A DNA stretch of 64,000 bases, from contig JADFUC010001925.1 in NCBI GenBank assembly GCA_019722365.1, positions 2,542,001 through 2,606,000 of the forward strand. The letters are read 5' to 3'. Each line of letters starts with the position of its first letter. Position 1 is the first letter of the stretch. Shown one piece after another: positions 49,065-56,681 of the stretch. Under the pieces are notes generated by a model that saw nothing but the letters and a program-made list of their open reading frames with translations, was not told where the DNA came from and searched no databases. Made by a program: the position numbers and the translations under genes. The DNA is from Lithospermum erythrorhizon (taxonomy: Eukaryota > Streptophyta > Magnoliopsida > Boraginales > Boraginaceae).

Positions 49065-50066
49065 ATGAAGTCAATCGGTGTGTCGTCGCCTAAATCGGAA
49101 TATGACAGAGGATACGTGCCTCCAGGATGCGAGAACATGGAGCAAGCGGAATACGAGAAGATGATGCTACGTAGGTGCCTAGATTATTATTTCCCCGATC
49201 GGAAAGAGCCCGAACCGATGTGTGAGGGATGGCGCGATGAGCTGGATAACAATTTAACCTCCCTCTCGGAGACATTTAAGCTTCACCCAGAATGTCAACT
49301 TATTTGGCAAAAGGGTTACGGCCCTCCAGATGGCGATAAGTTGGACGTTAAGGGTTGGAAAGAGTATTTCGATGCGATGCCTGAAGAGGAATACTACAAG
49401 ATGATGAGACGTGTGCACATTCTGAGGGAGCCTCCTCCCATGTGGGACGGATGGCGCGATGAGCTGGATAAGAATTTAACCTCGCTCTCGGAGGCATTTA
49501 AGCTTCACCCAGAATATCAACTTATTTGGCGAAAGGGATACGGCCCTCCAGATTCCCTTAACTTGGACGTTAAGGGTTGGGAAGAGTATTTGGATGCGAT
49601 GCCTGAGGATAAGCGCTTAAATATGAACAGGGATTTGTCTTATCGCGATGGTGATGATGATATCGACGACGCGATCAATCGTCAGCTTCGGGAAAAGTAT
49701 AAGTACCAGTTTACGCAATCCGAGGCAAGATCATTCCTTTTAATTCTCAAATCAATTGTCATTTATTTACTAGGATTCTCATTCTTATATTTACAGGGAT
49801 TTGATATTGTTGTCTACCCTGTTGGTTGTTGTGGTATAATTAAACCTATGTTCAATGATATTCGTCCTGTCTGTGCTTCTAGACGCACTATATGCTTGAG
49901 TAATTGCTCGAGGATCGCTCTGGATGTCTACAATCAACGGGAGGGCACTGATTACACTGTAAACCGGGTTGTCAAGGTTTGTGCACAAATTGTAGCTGGG
50001 CTAATGTACTTCATCACTTTTGAAGCCATAAATTCTAAACATCATCTCCAAATTGTTCAAGCTTAA
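49065..50066 (+). CDS. Cystatin-like protein with duplicated N-terminal module
   Basis: The frame gives 333 residues if unspliced, or 309 if the 72-base GC-AG intron 49725-49796 is removed (exons 49065-49724 and 49797-50066). The N-terminal part holds two tandem copies of a module of about 85 residues, with GWRDELDNNLTSLSETFKLH and LIWQKGYGPPD...LDVKGWKEY in copy one and near-identical phrases in copy two. The C-terminal domain is cystatin-like: RIALDVYNQREGTDYTVNRV resembles the plant cystatin A..EYN.K helix, and AQIVAGLMYFITFEA carries a QxVxG papain-inhibitor loop. The stop arises at a one-base frameshift relative to the neighbouring copy. It resembles the cystatin-related proteins of unknown function in plants. 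Real inhibitor activity is unproven. No signal peptide is visible, so it is likely cytosolic or nuclear. Confidence 0.75.
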   Translation: MKSIGVSSPKSEYDRGYVPPGCENMEQAEYEKMMLRRCLDYYFPDRKEPEPMCEGWRDELDNNLTSLSETFKLHPECQLIWQKGYGPPDGDKLDVKGWKEYFDAMPEEEYYKMMRRVHILREPPPMWDGWRDELDKNLTSLSEAFKLHPEYQLIWRKGYGPPDSLNLDVKGWEEYLDAMPEDKRLNMNRDLSYRDGDDDIDDAINRQLREKYKYQFTQSEARSFLLILKSIVIYLLGFSFLYLQGFDIVVYPVGCCGIIKPMFNDIRPVCASRRTICLSNCSRIALDVYNQREGTDYTVNRVVKVCAQIVAGLMYFITFEAINSKHHLQIVQA

Positions 50067-51273
50067 TGTTTACGACTTCCATGATGGGGCAAAGGAGGTT
50101 GTACCTAGTCAGACCCAAAGCTATGGATGGGATGCCTCAGATAAACGCCTAACATGATGAAGGATTTGTTTACGCCACCTCGCGATTCCCATCACGCTGC
50201 TGAGCTTTGGGAAACATATTTGAAGCAGATTAAGGAAAGCGAGGCAAGATGTTCGTTTTAATTCTCAAATCAATTGTCATTTATTTACTAGGATAGGATT
50301 GTCATTTTTGTTTTATATATATGTTTACAGGGATTTGATATTGATGTCTACCATACTGATGGTTGTGGTATAATTAAACCTATGTTCAATGATACGAGTC
50401 CTGTCAGTGCCGAGACTTACTATATGTTGAGTAATTGCTCGAGGACCGCTGTGGATGCCTACAATCAACGCGAGGTATGATATCTATCTTAGCAATTGGA
50501 ATTGGTTGCTGGTTTGTTGTTGATTCATTAGTTTTTTGCTGCAGGGCACTGATTACACTGTAAACCGGGTTGTCAAGGTTTGTATACAAGTTGATGGTGG
50601 GATAATGTACTTCATCACTTTTGAAGCGATAAATTCTAAAGATCATTTCCAAGTTTTTCAAGCTAAGGTTTACGACCCCATTATTGGGGCAAACAAGGTT
50701 CTACTAGTCAGACCCAAAGCTATGGTGAAGGATTTGTTTATGCCACCTCGCGATTCCCATCACGATGCTGAGCGTTTGGAAGAGTATGCGAAGCAGATTA
50801 AGGAAACCGAGGCAAGATCATTCATTCTAATTCTCAAATCAATTATCATTTATTTACTAGGATTGTCATTTTTTGTTTTATATATTTATAGGATTTGATA
50901 TTGATGTATGCATTTCTGATGGAGATGGTACAATTGTACCTATGTCCTATTATGATATGACGACTGACGATAGCTTGTTTAATTACTCGAGGAACGCCCT
51001 GTCTGCCTACAATTTACCTGAAGGTATGATATCTATCTATCTTAGCAATTGGAATTGGAATTGTTATTGATTCATCAGTTTTTTTTACTGAAGGGCACTG
51101 ATTACACCTTATACCAGGTTGTCAAGGCTTGTACACAAACTGTAAGCTGGGCGAATGTACTATATCACTTTGAAGCGATAAATTCTAACGATCCTCTCCA
51201 AGTTTTTCAAGCTAAGGTTTTCGAGCCTGCAAAGGGGCCAAACGAGGTTCTACTAGTCAGACTCAAAGCTTGA
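50067..51273 (+). pseudogene. Two downstream cystatin-like modules, damaged
   Basis: Two further copies of the cystatin-like unit follow in tandem. Unit 2: exon 50331-50474 (GFDIDVYHTDGCGIIKP), GT-AG intron 50475-50544, then GTDYTVNRVVKVCIQVDGGI and a tail FQAKVYDPIIGANKVLLVRP (to about 50811). Unit 3: 50892-51023, intron 51024-51093, then GTDYTLYQVVKACTQTV up to a stop at 51273. Each unit is preceded by a short intron with donor AG|GCAAGAT. Unit 3 lacks one base at its first exon start and has one extra at its end, so spliced frame hits a TGA inside the exon. The QxVxG loop is QVDGG in unit 2 and QTVSW in unit 3. They may be unused exons, a decayed second gene, or parts of alternative transcripts. 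Confidence 0.6.
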
Positions 51274-51659
51274 TATAGATCTGTTAGGCTTTTAGGTTTC
51301 GTTGTATATAGGACTTTCGTTGTCACTGATGTGATTATTCTGGGCAACAATATACACACACCAAAAATGAATACGTTAACGTTAAACGACTATTTTACCC
51401 AACAAACGAATATTTCATTGCTGGCAGTAACAAGTCGGCCTGATACGCTGCTGCTGCAATGTGTCGACCATGCCCACGTAATGTCAATTCTTCCAACGCT
51501 ATAAATAACCACCGAATTCGCTTATAAATATGGGTTAAACTGGGGTTCTGACAAGTCATTATTATACAATAAAATGAATTCATTATACGCTATTACATAA
51601 TAAGCAAATTTACTTTATGCTTTGTTGGGATAACAAGATGATATTAACTTCGTTGCTTA
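51274..51659. other. 3' flank of the cystatin-like cluster
   Basis: No gene is recognised. Sequence CTATAAATAACC near 51499 is TATA-like on plus, but no coding region follows. Confidence 0.3.
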
Positions 51660-51990
51660 CGAAACAAGAATGAATTAAATAATTAATTACATAAGAATAT
51701 TAAATAATTAATTACATAAATATTAAATAATTAATTACATAAGAATGAATAAATAAATTAATAACATAAGATAATTAAATATTTAATTAGATAAGAATTT
51801 AATTAAATAATTAAAGATATAAGAAATATTAAATAATTAATCATATAATAAGAATTAAATATTTAATTACATAAGAATTTAATTAAATAATTAAGCATAT
51901 AAGAAATATTAAATAATTAATCGCATAAGAACGAATTAATTACATGCGAATTAAATATTTAATTACATGCTAATTAATTAAACACCACCA
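51660..51990. repeat. A/T minisatellite (AATAATTAATTACATAAGAAT units)
   Basis: About ten imperfect copies of AAATAATTAATTACATAAGAAT, 20-28 bases each, follow one another. An inverse version (TTCTTATGTAATTAATTATTTAA) is arrayed at 52440-52650, so the two arrays could pair. Confidence 0.85.
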
Positions 51991-52439
51991 CGTAGCAAGA
52001 GATTTAATAATTAATTACATAAAAAGCGATAATACTACTAATCGATCCCATACAATCATAAGTGCACAAATGTAATTGTACTACGGTTGTTAAGAACAAC
52101 CGAATTCGAGCTACGATTATCGTTAAACAAGTCAATTGTAAACGATTATTGTGACAACAAGACGACAATTATTCAGCAGGCTCGATTTATGAAATTACAG
52201 ATAATTATCAAATTATTGCTAATTCCAAAATTGATTTTTGAAATTGTTATTAACTCCATTATGTCTTAAATATTTCGAAATTATTATGTTAATAAACTTT
52301 CCTTTTCACAAATAATTTGTGACATTTTAAATATTATGAAATTATTGAAATTTATATGTATTAATTCGAGATATTTAATTTGTCAAATTATTGTTATTAT
52401 TTCTCTAATTGTTGTTAATATTTCTCAATCTATGCTCAA

Positions 52440-52650
52440 TTTTATTTCTAATGTAATTAATTATTTAATTTCTTCTTATGGAATTACTATTTAATTCATT
52501 CTTATGTAATTAATTAATTATTTTATTTTTATGTAATTAGTTATTTATTTCATTCAGATGTAGATATATTTAATTCATTCTTACGTAATAAATTATTTAA
52601 TATTTATGTAATTAATTATTTAAGTCATTCTTATGTAATTAATTTATTTA
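52440..52650. repeat. Inverted counterpart of the 51.7-kb A/T minisatellite
   Basis: Repeats of CATTCTTATGTAATTAATTATTTAA are the reverse complement of the 51660-51990 unit. Between the arrays (51.99-52.44 kb) is A/T-rich sequence with no gene. Confidence 0.8.
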
Positions 52651-53059
52651 AGTAGCTTACGTATTCACTTCCAGATTGCTTACATATAAACAAACAAGCC
52701 TAATACCACGTCAAGTATCTAACAAACACACACAAATTGGGCGACAGTAATAAGTAATGGATCGACTTCTCGCTTACGTCCAAACAACAACCTAATAGTA
52801 CGCCAATTGGAAGAAACAAATGAATTCAACATTTGTTCGCTATATGACAACCGACTATTTTATGGCTCAAGCATGCAACAAAGTCAATTCAAAGAATGAC
52901 ATGCACAATAAAACAGATTTATTGTTGTAATTAAGGATTTAATTTGTATTAAATCGGTGAAATGAATTAATCGTTGTATTTAATAAAAGATCAATTTATG
53001 AATTATATATTAGAAATTATCGATATCATGAATTTACGAATATAATAGAGCATTGTCAA

Positions 53060-53560
53060 ATTATGATAAAATTATGAAATATGTCAAATTACGATTAAAC
53101 AAATTTAAATATGATTATGATAAATTATGATGAAATTATGAAATATGATAAAATTTTAGGTTAGCGATAAAATATGTTAATATTATAAAATATGATTAAT
53201 TTTAGATTACGAAATCGTAAAATAATGACATATCTAACAATTATAAAATATGATTAAACAATAAAATATGATATGATTAAAAATTATGATTAAACAATAA
53301 AATTATGAAATATTATGAAATTATGAAATTATTATGAAATTATGAAATTATAAAATTATGAAATATTATGAAATTATTATGAAAATATGAAATTTTAGAT
53401 TATGAAATACGAAATTATAAATTACGAAATTATTATGAAATTTTAGGTTATAAACAATAAAATTATGAAATATTATGAAATTACGATTAAACAATGAAAT
53501 ACGAGATTAATACTTAAATTACGAATACGATAAAATTTTAGGGTTATGATAAAATATGTT
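53060..53560. repeat. A/T-rich repeat based on GAAATTATGAAATT
   Basis: Dozens of overlapping variants of ATTATGAAATTATGAAAT and AAACAATAAAATTATG fill about 500 bases. It is low complexity with no coding potential. Confidence 0.85.
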
Positions 53561-55170
53561 ACTATTATAAAAATACTAAGCACTCTAGACATGGTATATA
53601 AAATATTGTGAAAAATTGTGAACATTACTTAAATATAAAATATTGCTTAAAATTCAGAAATATGAATATTAGAATTTTGTAAGAATGACATTTCCAGAAA
53701 TTTTGGGATTACATCGATCGACCGTCCAAACGACGGCTTTTAAAACAAATGACTAGCCACACGTTTCAGATACCAACAAAGTCGAATTTCTTCATGCTTA
53801 TATACCAACAAGTCGTAATTATCTATATTTCGCTATAACCACGCAGAATCATTTCAATCGCTACTATATCGCACTACCTTCGTCAATTGCTTAATCAAGG
53901 TAATATTAATTATAACTCGAATGCTAATAATTTTTAATTTCATAATTTGATTTTTTTATAATTTCAATCGTTGATAATTATTACTGTTAATAATTTTGAA
54001 TGTTAATTTTGAATTTTGATAATTAGTCTAATCGTTGATAATTAATGTTAATAATTTTGAATTTTGATAATTTAATAATTAATAATTAATGTTGTGTATT
54101 TCAAATTTGTGCTATTATTTCTCAAATATGTTAATTGGGTGTTTAAATACGATAAATATTATTCAACTTAGCGATTCACTTCAGCCATTTTTTAATTTTA
54201 AATATGATAACATTATTCAACTTACGATTCACTACTATTTTTGGCTCAGCCACTTCAATCACGACAAACTACCAATTTACGTTTATGTTTGTAGCGAAAG
54301 AAGAATTTGTCAGTCGTTGCTTCTCAGAATTAAACAAGCCTAATAAATCAAATGCTTGTTTAATAATAAACGACCGACTTCTGTTGCTTTTTAAGATGTC
54401 AATTCGCTTGAGCTTCAGACAGTTGTACTAAAAATTCGCCGTTTTCCCAATGCCTTATTTTTGTATACAAAGAATTGGACCTGGCTGCAGAAAATTGCAC
54501 TTCGCCATGCTCATTTCCAATGCTTGACAGCACAGATAACAGTTTAGGATTATTCCAAAAAAACTTGTGTTATCTATTGCTCATGTGATGAGTTATACTC
54601 ATGAACTAATTTTGAGATTAATGTCCAGAGCCCCCTTCCTTCCCTCTCTTCTCTCTTCCTCGAGAAAGAAACAACCCCTCTGGGAGGAAGAACCACCATT
54701 TTTGGTGGTTTTTCTTCCCCTTTCAATGTTTTATTGTCAATTTCAATAATATAAGTGTCAGATCTTATAAATCTAACATCTTTTGTTTCTTTACCCATTT
54801 TTGTGTAAAAAATTTCTCCTTTCTAAATAAGATTGGTATTTATTTCTCTTATTTCTTTATCCAATTGGAACAAATATTATAGATGTAATTTACTCAATTA
54901 TAAACTGTTACTTTCGTTATGCATGGTGAATATTCTGCGCCAAGATGCCCAACCATCAAAACATATTCAGCATTTCGAGACGGGCGTTAATCGAGTTAGA
55001 TTACAGTTTCTATATCAGATTTGCCTAAGAATTTTCAGTTTTCTATCAGATCTAGATCTTGTTTTAGTTCTAGATTTGTTTAGTTTTTGGAGAAAGTACT
55101 TATGTTCAATCGACGTAAAAGATCCCCGCATCAAACGCCCATAGTAATTTTACAGTTTATTTATAAATGT
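53561..55170. other. A/T-rich spacer with a short G/C-rich hairpin
   Basis: I recognise no gene. A frame at 54204-54431 (AKEEFVSRCFSELNKPNKSN) has fair composition but no known family. A strong hairpin lies at 54686-54718. The 54.9-55.1 kb part has repeated phrases AGATCTAGATCTTG and TTCTAGATTTG of unknown origin. Confidence 0.3.
54686..54718. repeat. Short perfect-stem hairpin
   Basis: GGAAGAACCACCA and TGGTGGTTTTTCTTCC pair around a T-rich loop (CCACCA 54693-54698 with TGGTGG 54703-54708, then AAGAA with TTCTT after a bulge). It may be the end of a small transposon or an RNA stem. No function is assigned. Confidence 0.5.
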
Positions 55171-55173
55171 CAA

Positions 55174-55356
55174 TCATCGCTTAGTATAAAAAAAAAACAA
55201 TATTATCCCAATTAATAGCACAACAATACATATGAGTACAATGAAGTTTATATACTTGGTGTGACATTGATGGGTGAGAAGTGAGATAGTTGGTCCATAG
55301 GTGCCGCGGGAAGCTATACACCAAGTTCCTTGGAATGTATTCCCAAGAAGTTCCAT
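55174..55356 (-). CDS. Possible small membrane peptide (60 aa)
   Basis: A 60-residue frame starts with ATG and shows a polar N-terminal half (MELLGNTFQGTWCIASRGTY) and one strongly hydrophobic helix near the C-terminus (FIVLICIVVLLIGIILFFFY) followed by TKR. This is the shape of a tail-anchored peptide. It lies 14 bases after the stop of the proline-rich frame and in another reading frame. No family was recognised, and chance is possible. Confidence 0.3.
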   Translation of the reverse strand: MELLGNTFQGTWCIASRGTYGPTISLLTHQCHTKYINFIVLICIVVLLIGIILFFFYTKR

Positions 55357-55370
55357 GGGTGAGATAATAT

Positions 55371-55490
55371 TTAAGAGTTTTTGGGTTTGGGTTTCGTAGG
55401 AGGTGGTGGTGGAGGAGGTAGGATCAGTGGTTGGAAGGTGGTGGTGGTGGCACCGCCGCCGCCGGAAGGTATCCTTCTGGGATTTGCCAT
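55371..55490 (-). CDS. Possible small proline-rich peptide (39 aa)
   Basis: A 40-codon frame with a normal ATG encodes MANPRRIPSGGGG, a run of four threonines, then a run of seven prolines and a K/P tail (TKPKPKNS). The DNA is GC-rich compared with neighbours, which often marks plant exons. I know no family for it. It could be the first exon of a small gene whose second part is the membrane peptide frame at 55356-55174, or simply a low-complexity frame. Confidence 0.3.
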   Translation of the reverse strand: MANPRRIPSGGGGATTTTFQPLILPPPPPPPTKPKPKNS

Positions 55491-55499
55491 TTTTTAGTA

Positions 55500-56681
55500 G
55501 TGATTAAGTTGTAAACAAAGTTTGGTACCAGTTTCGAGTAATGCCCCCGGCTTGACACGGAACGAGACTGGCCTCGGTTCGCTGGAGTCTTTAGTCAAGC
55601 CGGGCCCAATTCAAGAGAGTGCCCAAGCTAGTCAAGCCCAACATTAACTCACCTGAGCGAAACGAGTCACTCGATTTTGCTTGGCTCGTCCATTTTTTCT
55701 TCTTAAAATATGTATAATTTTCCAAATCACTACACATCATCAGGTGGTGCCCTAAGCCCTGGCCTAACCACTGCAATACAGATATGATAGAGGAAACAGT
55801 ATTTAATTATGGCCATTAGAATCAAGCTTTGTTAGAATATTTTAAAGCCTCATCCAAAGTAACCAGATCTTTCTCCAGCAATGCATCGGTATGAATAAGT
55901 GCATGCCATGAAGCACAAAGTGGTTATCAATGATGAAAATCCTTGGCATGTTTGAGTTCCAAGAATAAAGGAAAAGGTATGAGTGTATTAACATTGGCAT
56001 AATAATTAACTGTCTACAATCTCCACGTATATTAACTAAAAGCAATCAACCACTAATTGTTCACTACAAGATTGAAACTAGGTACTATAGACTATAAACA
56101 AATGCACTCGATGCTGGGCGTTCTAGCTAATTTTTCAAGTTGTTCACTTCTTTTCATCTGCTTCAAGTTTTCCAATACTCCTCTGTAGTTGAATTTTTAC
56201 ATATTTTATCTTGTAATTCTTCTCATATTCGTATACTGTCATGTTGTATCTGTAATATAGATGTGAATAATATATCTCAAAGCTAAACATGTAATTTTAT
56301 TTCATCATAACATATATTCCAGTTTGGTAAATATATCATACATAGTAATATATATTTTTCTTGCTTTAAAAATTCATCTTAGCTTGAGCAAAATTCATAG
56401 CTATGTCTATTTTTGCAGAACGATGGGGGTACAATCAAGTAAACAATGTTGATGAGAACATGAATTCAAAACTTCAAGATTTCTTAACATAAAGGCCAAC
56501 CTCTTTCTCTCATATATGTTGATATATTTTACATTGCAAGTCAAAGGCTCATTACATGACATGTTCATCGACATTATAGTTCTTTTGTATGCAGCTGCTG
56601 TAGCTTTCCTGCTATGTCCAACTCCTAAGAAGTTGCAGAACAACTTTTCCGGTGGCCTCATTACTCGTACATGCCAAAAAA
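55500..56681. other. Spacer downstream of MAT1
   Basis: No gene is recognised. The 55520-55700 part is GC-richer with repeated CAAGCCGGG and GTCAAGCC phrases, perhaps a transposon scrap. The part next to 56681 should contain the MAT1 3' UTR. Confidence 0.35.

Noticed and set aside
53060..53560. CRISPR-like regular array
   Set aside because: Units are very short, A/T-only and have no unique spacers. The genome is a plant nucleus.
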